Shown here: positions 33,139-41,188 of the stretch, in pieces
How the letters are laid out: every line of letters starts with the position of its first letter
Position numbering within the stretch: position 1 is the stretch's first letter
Assembly (NCBI RefSeq): GCF_003703975.1
Contig: NZ_QTJY01000005.1
Location: 62,001-126,000 of the forward strand
Direction: 5' to 3'
DNA: 64,000 nt
Source of the DNA: Larkinella soli
GTDB lineage: Bacteria; Bacteroidota; Bacteroidia; Cytophagales; Spirosomataceae
Position numbers and translations under genes: made by a program
Notes under the pieces: model-generated
Database searches by the model: none
Seen by the model: the letters and a program-made list of their open reading frames with translations, nothing else
What the model was told of the DNA's origin: nothing

Positions 33139-34173
33139 ATGGATACGGTTCTCGGTATCGATCTTCCCACCTGGTGGTTTCTGCTGATCGGCGCGCTCAT
33201 CAGCGGCTACGGCATTCTGGACGGCTTCGACCTGGGCGCGGGGGCGCTGCACCTGTTTTTCCGGAAAGAACAGAGCCGGCGCATCGTCCTGAACGCCATC
33301 GGGCCGGTCTGGGACGGCAACGAAGTCTGGCTCATCATCGGTGCCGGGGCGCTGTTTGCGGCTTTTCCGCTGGTCTACGGCACCATCCTGTCGGCGTTTT
33401 ACCTGCCGTTCATGATCCTGCTGGTGGCGATCATCTTCCGGGCCATTTCCATCGAGTTCCGGAGCAAGGAGCCGATGGCCTGGTGGCGCACTTTCTGGGA
33501 CGTCAGCTACTGCCTGTCCAGCACGCTCATCTCCCTGCTGTTCGGGCTGGTGCTGGGCAATCTGATCCAGGGCATCCCGCTCGACAAAGATCACCAGTTC
33601 GTCGGGCGGCTGAGGGATTTCTTCAACCCGTACGCCCTGCTGATCGCCGTGACGGTACTGTCGCTGTTCATGCTGCACGGAGCCATGTATCTGGCCATGA
33701 AAACCGAAGACCGGCTGTATGCGAAGATGACCGTCCTGATCAACCAGACGAGCAAGTTCTTCATTCTCTGCTTCATCACGGCCAGCATGGCGACGCTCAT
33801 CTACGTGCCGCACATGGAAGCCATATTTCACAAGCACCCGGTTCTGTTCGTGTTTCCGGTCACGGCCGTGCTGATCGTGCTCAACATCCGGCGGATGGTC
33901 GAGCAGCGCCGGTACCTGCGCGGGTTCATCTCGTCGGGCGTCACGACGGCGCTGCTGATGGTGCTGTTCGCGCTGGGGCTGTACCCGAATCTGGTGCTGT
34001 CGCGGACGCATCCCGAAGGCCACATCAGCATTTACGAAGCGGCCTCCACCGACCAGTCGCTCCGGACCATGCTGCTGTTTGCCGCCATCGGCATGCCCCT
34101 CGTACTGACCTACACAGTATTCGTCTTCTGGACCTTCCGCGGCAAAGTAAAGCTGGAGGAAACCAGTTATTGA
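33139..34173 (+). CDS. cydB: Cytochrome bd ubiquinol oxidase subunit II
   Basis: A 344-aa, eight-to-nine-span membrane protein. MDTVLGIDLPTWWFLLIGALISGYGILDGFDLGAGALHLF is the family's N-terminal signature, followed by AIGPVWDGNEVWLIIGAGALFAAFP. It forms the heterodimeric terminal oxidase with CydA. The 3' end abuts a fragment of a HigB toxin gene (from 34176), so the DNA just past this gene was rearranged. No cydX-like small ORF is evident. Confidence 0.93.
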   Translation: MDTVLGIDLPTWWFLLIGALISGYGILDGFDLGAGALHLFFRKEQSRRIVLNAIGPVWDGNEVWLIIGAGALFAAFPLVYGTILSAFYLPFMILLVAIIFRAISIEFRSKEPMAWWRTFWDVSYCLSSTLISLLFGLVLGNLIQGIPLDKDHQFVGRLRDFFNPYALLIAVTVLSLFMLHGAMYLAMKTEDRLYAKMTVLINQTSKFFILCFITASMATLIYVPHMEAIFHKHPVLFVFPVTAVLIVLNIRRMVEQRRYLRGFISSGVTTALLMVLFALGLYPNLVLSRTHPEGHISIYEAASTDQSLRTMLLFAAIGMPLVLTYTVFVFWTFRGKVKLEETSY

Positions 34174-34175
34174 GA

Positions 34176-34244
34176 GCGGACCGAATCATGGCCGGGTTTA
34201 AAAACGGTGACGTACTGGATGCTGCTTACGTTGATTATCACTAA
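34176..34244 (+). pseudogene. C-terminal remnant of a HigB toxin gene
   Basis: In the frame ending TAA at 34242-34244 the sequence encodes ADRIMAGFKNGDVLDAAYVD followed by YH, matching the C-terminus of HigB/RelE-type toxins (RICFRFENGDAYDVEYVDYH-like). The rest of the toxin is missing: the frame runs into the cydB 3' end. The intact higA starts 10 nt after the stop, as in complete higBA operons. Confidence 0.75.
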
Positions 34245-34254
34245 ACTAAACGTC

Positions 34255-34569
34255 ATGTTAAAGAGGGGACTTCCGCCGGTACATCCGGGCGAAATTTTAA
34301 GGGAAGAATATATTAAGGAACGTGGCGTAACCATTACTCAGGTAGCGAAAGGTCTGGGTATTGCCTGCGAAAACCTGTCGGCCATCGTCAATGGTCATGC
34401 GGGGATCAGCCCGGAACTGGCTGTGAAACTATTGGAGGCCTTCGGAAATACCACTCAATTTTGGGTAAACCTTCAGAAGAACTACGAAGTTTGGCATGCG
34501 GAGCGAAAGGTAGACCGCAGAAAAATTCAACATTTCGGGCTTTCCGATTCAAGATTCAAGTCGGCCTGA
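34255..34569 (+). CDS. higA: HigA-type antitoxin, orphaned
   Basis: A 104-aa XRE-type helix-turn-helix protein of the HigA addiction-module family: RGLPPVHPGEILREEYI is the signature, followed by the HTH (TITQVAKGLGIACENLSAIVNGHAGISPELAVKLLEAFG) and TTQFWVNLQKNYEVWHA. The start at 34255 gives the conserved N-terminus. Its toxin survives only as the fragment just upstream, so it may now repress its own promoter, act on a related toxin elsewhere, or be decaying. Confidence 0.88.
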   Translation: MLKRGLPPVHPGEILREEYIKERGVTITQVAKGLGIACENLSAIVNGHAGISPELAVKLLEAFGNTTQFWVNLQKNYEVWHAERKVDRRKIQHFGLSDSRFKSA

Positions 34570-34587
34570 AGGCCGCTTTTCTCCCTA

Positions 34588-36072
34588 TCACATCATCCTG
34601 CGCAGCACTTCCCCCAGCCGGGTGACGGCCGTCTGCATCTGTTCCTTCGTGAAGGCCGCGTAGCCCAGCAGCAGGGCGGGCGGCTGGCGGTGTTCGAGGG
34701 TATAGTTGGAAAGCGGGGGCGCTATGATGCCCTCCTTCGCCAGCTCGGCCGAAACCGCCCGGTCATCCAGCGATTCGGGCAACCGCACCAATAGGTTCAT
34801 CCCCGCATTCGAGCCGAGGGGTCCATGCGGGGTCGGGATGGCTTTCAGCATGTCCAGCAGCCCGTTCTGACGGGTTTCGTACAGCTGCTGCATCCGCCGG
34901 ATGTGCCGCCCGAAGTGGCCCTCCTCCATGAATTTCGTCAGAATCAACTGCTCCACCACCGGCCCCTGCCGGTCGAGCAGGACCTTGCCGCGGGCGAAAA
35001 GCCGGGCCATCTCCGCATCGGGCAGAATCAGATAGGCCATCCGCAGGGCCGGGAACAGCGTTTTGCTGAACGTACCGACGTAAATTACCCGCCCGGCGGG
35101 GTCCAGCCCCTGGAGAGAAGGCAGCGGGCGGCCGCTGAAACGCAGTTCGCTGTCGTAATCGTCTTCGAGAATCCAGGCGTTGCGCTGCTGCGCCCAGTCG
35201 AGCAGTCGCTTCCGAACCGGGTACGGCATGGCTCCTCCCATCGGATACTGGTGCGAAGGCGTCACGTACACCAGCCGTGCGCGGGGGTACCGGGTGAGCG
35301 CATAATCCAGGTCCAGCCCCTGGCTCCCGACCGGCACCGGGCAGGCCACCGCCCCCACCGCCTGAAAGCTCGCGTGAGCCGCCGGATAGCCGGGGTCTTC
35401 CATCCAGTACGCGTCGCCGGGTTCGAGCAGCAGGGAAGCCGTCAGAAACAGCGCCTGCTGCGTACCCTGCACGATAACCACCTGCTCGGGCGTACAGCGA
35501 ACGGCCCGGTTGACCCCGACGTGCCGCGCGATGGCCTCCCGCAGGGGCCCGTGCCCGGCGGCATCCCCGTAGCCCAGATGCTGGATGTGCAGCCCCCGGT
35601 ACACCTGCACGGCCAGCCGGTTCCAGATCGAAAACGGAAAATCACGCAGGGAAGGCAGCGAGGTCTGGAACGGCCGGATGGCTTCTCGCTCGGTATTGCG
35701 GGGCAGCACATAGGCTTCGGCCGCCTGCCGGAAGGCACTGCGGGGAGTCGGTTCGGCCGGTTTGACCGGAACCCGACGCGGAGGGGGCGCCGAAAGCCGG
35801 GCGGGCTGGTCGGCCACGAAGGTTCCGGAACCGGTGCGGGCCACGAGGTATCCTTCCAGCAGCAGCTGCTCGAAGGCCAGAAGGACGATGTTGCGGGAAA
35901 TCCCCCAGTCGGCGGCCAGCATCCGTGTAGCCGGCAGCCGGAGCCGGGGCTGGAGCCGCCCGTCGACGATGGCCTGGCGGATGTGCTCATAAACCTGCTG
36001 ATGCAGGGGGAGGTCCGCTTTCCGTTCCAAGGCCGGACCGGGCAGATCAATCTTGGGCGCCTGCTTGCTCAT
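34588..36072 (-). CDS. MocR/PdxR-type regulator (GntR wHTH fused to PLP aminotransferase)
   Basis: A 494-aa fusion. Residues about 18-80 are a GntR winged helix (LHQQVYEHIRQAIVDGRLQPRLRLPATRMLAADWG). Residues about 125-490 are a fold-type I aminotransferase domain with VTPSHQYPMGG, ILEDDYDSELRFSGRPLPSLQG and the PLP lysine in GTFSKTLFPALRMAY. Such proteins sense PLP or an amino acid aldimine and control vitamin B6, GABA or taurine genes. It is divergent from the rhodanese gene (130 bp), its nearest candidate target. Confidence 0.9.
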   Translation of the reverse strand: MSKQAPKIDLPGPALERKADLPLHQQVYEHIRQAIVDGRLQPRLRLPATRMLAADWGISRNIVLLAFEQLLLEGYLVARTGSGTFVADQPARLSAPPPRRVPVKPAEPTPRSAFRQAAEAYVLPRNTEREAIRPFQTSLPSLRDFPFSIWNRLAVQVYRGLHIQHLGYGDAAGHGPLREAIARHVGVNRAVRCTPEQVVIVQGTQQALFLTASLLLEPGDAYWMEDPGYPAAHASFQAVGAVACPVPVGSQGLDLDYALTRYPRARLVYVTPSHQYPMGGAMPYPVRKRLLDWAQQRNAWILEDDYDSELRFSGRPLPSLQGLDPAGRVIYVGTFSKTLFPALRMAYLILPDAEMARLFARGKVLLDRQGPVVEQLILTKFMEEGHFGRHIRRMQQLYETRQNGLLDMLKAIPTPHGPLGSNAGMNLLVRLPESLDDRAVSAELAKEGIIAPPLSNYTLEHRQPPALLLGYAAFTKEQMQTAVTRLGEVLRRMM

Positions 36073-36202
36073 GGAGGATATTCAAGGGTTTCAGCCGACG
36101 GTAAAGGTACCGGTTTTTTCCAAATTGGCCCTATCGGTTTACACAAAAACGGCTCTTTCACCGTAGCCACTTTCCGGCGATTTTTGCAAAAATAAATCAC
36201 CG

Positions 36203-36658
36203 ATGGAAACCTTTACGATCTCCACCACGCGCAGCGGGCGCGTTGCCCAGTACCAGCCCGGCGACACCGTAACGGCCCTGGCCCATTTCTACCACAAGCT
36301 CTGCTTCGAAACCGACGCTTCCGACGTTTTTCACGACCAGCGCGACGGCATCGACACCTTTGTGGTGGTGGATGCCCGCTCGGCCGAAAGCTACCGGCAG
36401 GAACACATTCCGGGGGCCGTCAGCCTGCCCCACCGACAGATGAATGCCGAAACCACCGAAGAACTGCCCCGGGATAAAATTATCGTGGTCTACTGCGACG
36501 GCATCGGCTGCAATGCCTCCACCAAAGGAGCCGCCAAACTCGTTTCGCTCGGTTTTCGGTGCAAGGAACTGCTCGGCGGCATCGACTGGTGGAAACGCGA
36601 CGGCTTCCCGACCAGCACCGGCGAAGCGCCCGGCAGCCTGATCGAGTGCGGCTGCTGA
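36203..36658 (+). CDS. Rhodanese-like sulfurtransferase domain protein
   Basis: A 151-aa single-domain rhodanese. The CH2A-like segment is VVVDARSAESYRQEHIPGAVSLP, and the active site Cys98 sits in YCDGIGCNASTKGA, with a second cysteine five residues on that could form a disulfide. The C-terminus ends ECGC. No signal peptide. Likely a sulfur-transfer or detoxification enzyme, possibly under control of the divergent MocR regulator. Confidence 0.87.
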   Translation: METFTISTTRSGRVAQYQPGDTVTALAHFYHKLCFETDASDVFHDQRDGIDTFVVVDARSAESYRQEHIPGAVSLPHRQMNAETTEELPRDKIIVVYCDGIGCNASTKGAAKLVSLGFRCKELLGGIDWWKRDGFPTSTGEAPGSLIECGC

Positions 36659-36714
36659 CCCCGCCCGAACGCTCATTTTCAGAACTATCCGGTGAACAAC
36701 TCACAAATACGACG

Positions 36715-37230
36715 ATGAACAGACGGACTACCGACCGGGCTTCACTTCCGGGTGAAGCCCAACTTACCCGTCCGCCGGGCCTCCGGCGGATCGGCCTTGC
36801 GGTGCTGGTGACGATTCTCCTGCCGGTCTGGGTGACCGGCCAGACGGCCTCGGTTATCCGGGAAGCGGGCTGGGCCGCCATGCAGAACCCCGACGGCGCG
36901 TCGGGCGAGCGGACGAGCGTTCCGCTCTACGAGGAGCCCGATTTTCAGGTGCTGCTGTTCCCTTCCAAAAATCCGCTGCTTCTTAAACTGCTGATCGGTA
37001 ACAAGAGAGGACGGAAATGGATGCTGAAGCTGGAAACCGAACGCGGTGATCTGCTGCACGTCGACTCCGGTCGGGCCGACTGGGCCTGGCAGCGGCTTAA
37101 CCTGACGGACCTGCCCGAAGGCCGGTACCAATTGGTCATCCATTCAGGGCCTCACCGCCTGAGGCATCTTTTCACCATTGCCGCCCCGTCCCTGATCCAG
37201 GTGTCCGCCGAACGATCCATTTTATTCTGA
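36715..37230 (+). CDS. Hypothetical secreted protein
   Basis: A 171-aa protein with an internal hydrophobic signal or anchor (IGLAVLVTILLPVWVTGQ, about residues 26-43) after a basic N-terminus. The mature part (PLYEEPDFQVLLFPSKNPLLLKLLIGN...LNLTDLPEGRYQLVIHSG) looks like a small beta-sandwich of the type used as a sorting or adhesion module in Bacteroidota. It is 56 nt after the rhodanese gene and is followed by a strong hairpin. No family assigned. Confidence 0.65.
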   Translation: MNRRTTDRASLPGEAQLTRPPGLRRIGLAVLVTILLPVWVTGQTASVIREAGWAAMQNPDGASGERTSVPLYEEPDFQVLLFPSKNPLLLKLLIGNKRGRKWMLKLETERGDLLHVDSGRADWAWQRLNLTDLPEGRYQLVIHSGPHRLRHLFTIAAPSLIQVSAERSILF

Positions 37231-37254
37231 CCAATCCAACCTTTCCGACGACCT

Positions 37255-37296
37255 GAGGGTCTGTTGCGACAGAAAGCCATCTCGCAACAGGCCCTC
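37255..37296 (+). terminator. Long hairpin between the hypothetical gene and the di-haem peroxidase
   Basis: GAGGGTCTGTTGCGA (37255-37269) pairs with TCGCAACAGGCCCTC (37282-37296) as a 15-bp stem with one G-U. The following TTATGTGTTT is moderately U-rich but contains the peroxidase start codon at 37299, only 2 nt beyond the stem. It could be a terminator, an attenuator or a translational block. Confidence 0.65.
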
Positions 37297-37298
37297 TT

Positions 37299-38441
37299 AT
37301 GTGTTTCGGAAACCTGACCCCGACCTCCGTACGAATCGCCGTCGTCCTCCTTTCGCTGTCTTCCGTAGGACTGTTCCAGTGCAGCCGCGACAATGCGCCT
37401 GACCCGGGGCCCGGAATCAGTACGGTCGGTGACACCCTGAAGACCCCGCTGAACTACACCGACCTGCCCGACCTGAAGCCCACCGGCTTCACCGGTTTTT
37501 CGGGACGTTCCGTCGCCGTCTGGCAGTTGAAAATGAGGCTGAAAACCAACCAGGATTCGATCACCAACTGGGGCGCCACGCTCGGCCGGTTCATCTTTTA
37601 CGACAAACAGCTCTCGGCCAACGGCACCATCGCCTGCGCCGGCTGCCACCACCAGGACAAGGCCTTCACCGACGGCAAGGCGTTCAGCACCGGCTTTCTG
37701 GGCGGTCAGACCCACTTCAGCGCCATGTCGACCGTGAACTTGGGCCTGATCGAGGACAACGACCCGGGGTATTTCTGGGACGGCCGCGCCAAACGACTCC
37801 GTGATCAGGTGCTGGCCCCCTTTCAGGACCCGACCGAAATGGGCATGACGCTGCCCGGCCTGATCGGCAAAATGAAATCGCTGACCTATTATCCGGCGCT
37901 GTTTGAGAAGGCCTATGGCAGCCGCGACATCACGGCCCCCAAAGTGGCCGACGCGCTCAACCAGTTTCTGCTTTCCCTGATCAGCTACCGCTCGAAATTC
38001 CATACCGGAACCCACCTCAAAGTGCCCTCCGCCGACGACCGGCCGGGTGAAGTCTATGTGAAGGAGTTCAGCGAACTGGAAAACCGGGGGTATTATTCCT
38101 ACGTCGTAGGCGGCTGCGACCAGTGCCATTTTCTGGACGGAAGACTCGTACTTCAGCACCTGAGCAACGGGGTAAACCGGCAGGCATTCAAAGATGGGAA
38201 GAGCAAGATTCCGACCCTGTTCAACATCGCTCTGACGGCGCCCTACATGCACGACGGACGGTTTACCAGCCTCGGCGAGGTCATCGACCATTACCGGCAG
38301 GGCGAAGCCGTCACCACGATCCGGAAGGAAGCGCTGGACCCCGACAAGATCGATAAGGAGGCCCTGATCGCCTTCCTGAAAACCCTGACCGATGAAGAAC
38401 TGACCAAAGATCAACGCTTTTCAGACCCCTTTAAAAAGTAA
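37299..38441 (+). CDS. Di-haem cytochrome c peroxidase (MauG/CcpA family) lipoprotein
   Basis: A 380-aa lipoprotein: signal VRIAVVLLSLSSVGLFQC with lipobox Cys28, which supports the start at 37299. Two c-type haem sites are visible, CAGCH (113-117) and CDQCH (273-277). Conserved segments are LGRFIFYDKQLSANGTIACAGCH, FWDGRAKRLRDQ and FKTLR-type ends (PYMHDGRFTSLGEVIDHY). It reduces H2O2 in the periplasm or acts as a MauG-like oxidase. The next lipoprotein gene follows by 13 nt. Confidence 0.9.
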   Translation: MCFGNLTPTSVRIAVVLLSLSSVGLFQCSRDNAPDPGPGISTVGDTLKTPLNYTDLPDLKPTGFTGFSGRSVAVWQLKMRLKTNQDSITNWGATLGRFIFYDKQLSANGTIACAGCHHQDKAFTDGKAFSTGFLGGQTHFSAMSTVNLGLIEDNDPGYFWDGRAKRLRDQVLAPFQDPTEMGMTLPGLIGKMKSLTYYPALFEKAYGSRDITAPKVADALNQFLLSLISYRSKFHTGTHLKVPSADDRPGEVYVKEFSELENRGYYSYVVGGCDQCHFLDGRLVLQHLSNGVNRQAFKDGKSKIPTLFNIALTAPYMHDGRFTSLGEVIDHYRQGEAVTTIRKEALDPDKIDKEALIAFLKTLTDEELTKDQRFSDPFKK

Positions 38442-38454
38442 GTAACAACAACGG

Positions 38455-39258
38455 ATGAACACCATGTCCACTACCATCTCCCGGGCCGGCCTGCTGCTGG
38501 GTATTGTATTTCTGCTGTCGGCCTGCCGGAAAACGGAAGAACCGGCGGCCACCCAGGTAACGAAATACCGCCTGAGCAGCAGCCGGTTCTATTATGTCGA
38601 CGGCTCGTATTACAACGTAAAGTATGTCTATTCCGACGCAGGCCGCCTGATCCGCGAGGAGCAGACCCGGTCCGACGGCGCTCCGATGGCCTTCAAGGAT
38701 TTCCAGTATGTAGACGGTAAACTGTCGGTCATGACCCTCCGGTCGGCGAGCGCCGTGGTGGCCGAATTCCGGTATCTGTACGAAGGCGACCGTCTGGCAA
38801 AAACCGAATATCTGGAACTGAACAATAAGGTGGCTTCCGTCCCGGTGTTCGACCGTACCCTGACCTACGAGGGCGATCAGGTAGTTCGGATCACCACCCG
38901 GTACCGCACCGATTCGGCCTCGTATTATGACCGGTTCACCTACGCGGGCAGCAACGTCGCTTCCGTGAAAACCTACAGCCTCATCGGAGACAAACTGCTG
39001 CACGAGACGACGCTGGAATACGACAGCCACCTCAACCCTTTCTTCGCCCTGACGCTGGCCGAACCCGGAAATGCCCGGTATTCCTCAAAGAACAACATTC
39101 TGAAAATGAAGACCGTGCGCTCCAGCCAAACCACCATGGATGATTTCAGGATGTCCTACGAGTATAATACCGCCGGCTACCCGACCCGCCAGTTCATCGA
39201 ATTTCCCGACGGAAAAAAGCACTCCGAGCAGACCTTCGAGTATACCACAATCCCATGA
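38455..39258 (+). CDS. Hypothetical lipoprotein with YD/RHS-like strands
   Basis: A 267-aa protein with signal and lipobox LLSAC (Cys24 from the ATG at 38455; an alternative start at 38464 also works). The mature part is a series of Tyr-rich beta strands such as NVKYVYSDAGRLIREEQ, FKDFQYVDGKLSVMT, RYLYEGDRLAKTEYLE and MSYEYNTAGYPTRQFIEFPDG, like the single-chain RHS-type repeats of Bacteroidota lipoproteins (DUF4595-like). Probably exposed on the cell surface. Co-transcribed with the peroxidase. Confidence 0.75.
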   Translation: MNTMSTTISRAGLLLGIVFLLSACRKTEEPAATQVTKYRLSSSRFYYVDGSYYNVKYVYSDAGRLIREEQTRSDGAPMAFKDFQYVDGKLSVMTLRSASAVVAEFRYLYEGDRLAKTEYLELNNKVASVPVFDRTLTYEGDQVVRITTRYRTDSASYYDRFTYAGSNVASVKTYSLIGDKLLHETTLEYDSHLNPFFALTLAEPGNARYSSKNNILKMKTVRSSQTTMDDFRMSYEYNTAGYPTRQFIEFPDGKKHSEQTFEYTTIP

Positions 39259-39302
39259 TTGCCTAAAAACCCCCACCCCCCCGACTCCTAAACCCCCAAA
39301 CT

Positions 39303-40334
39303 CTAAAACCGCCCCACGGCTGCTTCCAGCACCCGGTCTTTGCCGGCGGCCAGGTCCTCTTTGGTGTTGACGACACGAATTTTGGGGGCGATGCCGACGC
39401 CTTCGTAGCTTTTTCCGTCGGCGGCCCGGAAGTCGCCGGTGCTGACGGAGTAGATCCAGCCGTTGGGCAGTTCGCGTTTGGGGTTGTCGGAGAAGACACC
39501 GAAGGTGGTGTCGCCGAGTTGGGTTACCTTCGGATTCTGGTTCATCGCCAGCGTGAAGGTTTCGCCGGCGCTCTGGGTGATGCGGTTCGTCAGCAGGACC
39601 ACCGGGCCGGTAAAGCGGCTTCGGCCTGAGGGTTCGACATACCATTCGATGGGGGCCGTGAAGTCCGTATGGGCGGGGCCGTTGCGAAAGCGCGTCGTCA
39701 TGAACAGCCGGCGCTCCGAAGCAAACCGCCCGGCCACCTGACGACTCGACCGGTCTTCCCCGCCCGGCAGGTTCCGCACGTCGACCACCATGCCTTTCAC
39801 GCCCGCCAGGGACGCCAGAGCCTCGTCCATCGCCTTGTCGTAGTAGCCCGGGTCGAGGCCGAGGTCGGCCAGGTAGATATAACCAAGATTGCCCGCCAGT
39901 TTGCCGTACACCACCCTGACGCCCTCCGGCGAACCGACTTCGTGCATGTCCTGAAGGTATTTTTTCACGACGTCCAGGCTGAATTGGTCCGTCGCGTAGG
40001 TCGGGCCGCTGTCGTACCGGCGGTAGTTGGGGCCGGGTTTGAGCAGCCACACGTGGCCGTCGTTCAGTTCGCCCAGCATGGCCGAAGCGACGTCGAACAA
40101 CTGGTCGTCGGTAAGGTGGGCATGGACCTGCGGGCGGTATTTTTTATAAACCGCGTCCCAGTCGATCTCTTTCACTTCAAACTGGCCGTACATCCGGTCG
40201 AACTCCTGCCACAGCAGCTCAAAATTTTTCTCCGGCGTGTTGGCCGGTTCCGGCCCCGGGGTCAGGTCGTTGCAGGCCGCCAGCGCCACGGCCAGCAGGC
40301 TCATAATCAGGGATTTTATGGTAGTGGATTTCAT
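39303..40334 (-). CDS. S41-family serine peptidase, lipoprotein
   Basis: A 343-aa lipoprotein (MKSTTIKSLIMSLLAVALAAC, lipobox Cys21). It is a tail-type/tricorn-core-like S41 peptidase: KNFELLWQEFDRMYG at the N-terminus, GVKGMVVDVRNLPGGE, and the nucleophile Ser in VLLTNRITQSAGETF. The usual Lys lies three helical turns later. It is the last gene of an S41-barrel-S41 operon, 4 nt after the barrel gene. Confidence 0.87.
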   Translation of the reverse strand: MKSTTIKSLIMSLLAVALAACNDLTPGPEPANTPEKNFELLWQEFDRMYGQFEVKEIDWDAVYKKYRPQVHAHLTDDQLFDVASAMLGELNDGHVWLLKPGPNYRRYDSGPTYATDQFSLDVVKKYLQDMHEVGSPEGVRVVYGKLAGNLGYIYLADLGLDPGYYDKAMDEALASLAGVKGMVVDVRNLPGGEDRSSRQVAGRFASERRLFMTTRFRNGPAHTDFTAPIEWYVEPSGRSRFTGPVVLLTNRITQSAGETFTLAMNQNPKVTQLGDTTFGVFSDNPKRELPNGWIYSVSTGDFRAADGKSYEGVGIAPKIRVVNTKEDLAAGKDRVLEAAVGRF

Positions 40335-40338
40335 CGTC

Positions 40339-41166
40339 TTAACGGAATTGATATTGAAATTTATAAACCAGGGAAAGGTTCAGCGAATGGGTGGCCGTCC
40401 GGATCGGGCGCGGTTCGGGATACTGCATCCAGTTGAAGCGGTAACCGGCTCCGAAAGCCGTCCGCCGGCTCAGATCGAACCGGTAGGCCAGGCCGACCTG
40501 CGGGTTCAGAAAGCGGTTCAGCGAGGTCCAGCGGGTATTGCCGAAGAACGTGGCTGCCCTGGTGCGGCCGGGTTCCGAGACGACGTTGCTGTAGGGCAAC
40601 CGGCTCACGGCCGCCAGCACCGGCAGCGAAGCATCGGCGGTCAGGACGTGTTTGCGGCCCAGTTGAAGCCGGGTCTGGTACAGGACGGCGGCTGAGGCCG
40701 TGTTGATCACCCAGGTGCCGAGCGCCAGACCGTCGGCATACCCGAAGGTGTCGTGCAGGCCCAGCCCGAGCCAGGCGGTCCGGTGGGCCGTCCGGCCGAT
40801 CTGCCGAAGGTATTCCAGTTCGATCCGGCCCCGGTAGACCGTCGGCACCAGCCAGAGCGGTTCCCGCTGGTCAGGCGCGAATTTGATGCCCCGGATGCCC
40901 AGCGAGGGCGCGATGAAGTCGGCCAGTCCGGCCTGGAGACCGGCATTCCAGCGATTGCGGAGGCCCAGGCGGCTGTAGGTGATGCGGGCGCCGTTCAGGT
41001 TGGCGACATACCGCACCGGCGACGCCTGAAGGTCGTGCATTTTGAACGTTTCCCGCGCATAACTCACCTGAAGCTCGGAGCCGGGGCGCGGTGTCCGGTC
41101 GGGCGCCTGACCGAAGGCCAACAGGCTCCCCAGCGACAGGCAGACTGTCGAAATAAACGGTTTCAT
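40339..41166 (-). CDS. Outer-membrane beta-barrel-like hypothetical protein
   Basis: A 275-aa protein with signal MKPFISTVCLSLGSLLAFGQ. The rest alternates short amphipathic strands ending in aromatic residues (RITYSRLGLRNRWNAGLQAG, LAYRFDLSRRTAFGAGYRFNWMQY, LNLSLVYKFQYQFR), the last ending in Arg/Phe as barrel proteins do. It is sandwiched between two S41 peptidase genes with 22- and 4-nt gaps. Role unknown. Confidence 0.72.
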   Translation of the reverse strand: MKPFISTVCLSLGSLLAFGQAPDRTPRPGSELQVSYARETFKMHDLQASPVRYVANLNGARITYSRLGLRNRWNAGLQAGLADFIAPSLGIRGIKFAPDQREPLWLVPTVYRGRIELEYLRQIGRTAHRTAWLGLGLHDTFGYADGLALGTWVINTASAAVLYQTRLQLGRKHVLTADASLPVLAAVSRLPYSNVVSEPGRTRAATFFGNTRWTSLNRFLNPQVGLAYRFDLSRRTAFGAGYRFNWMQYPEPRPIRTATHSLNLSLVYKFQYQFR

Positions 41167-41188
41167 ACTATTAAGTATTTGTTGTTTC

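Noticed and set aside
33174-34244. Alternative 356-codon frame overlapping cydB
   Set aside because: Only its last 20 or so codons (the HigB remnant) resemble a protein; the rest is an off-frame reading of cydB.
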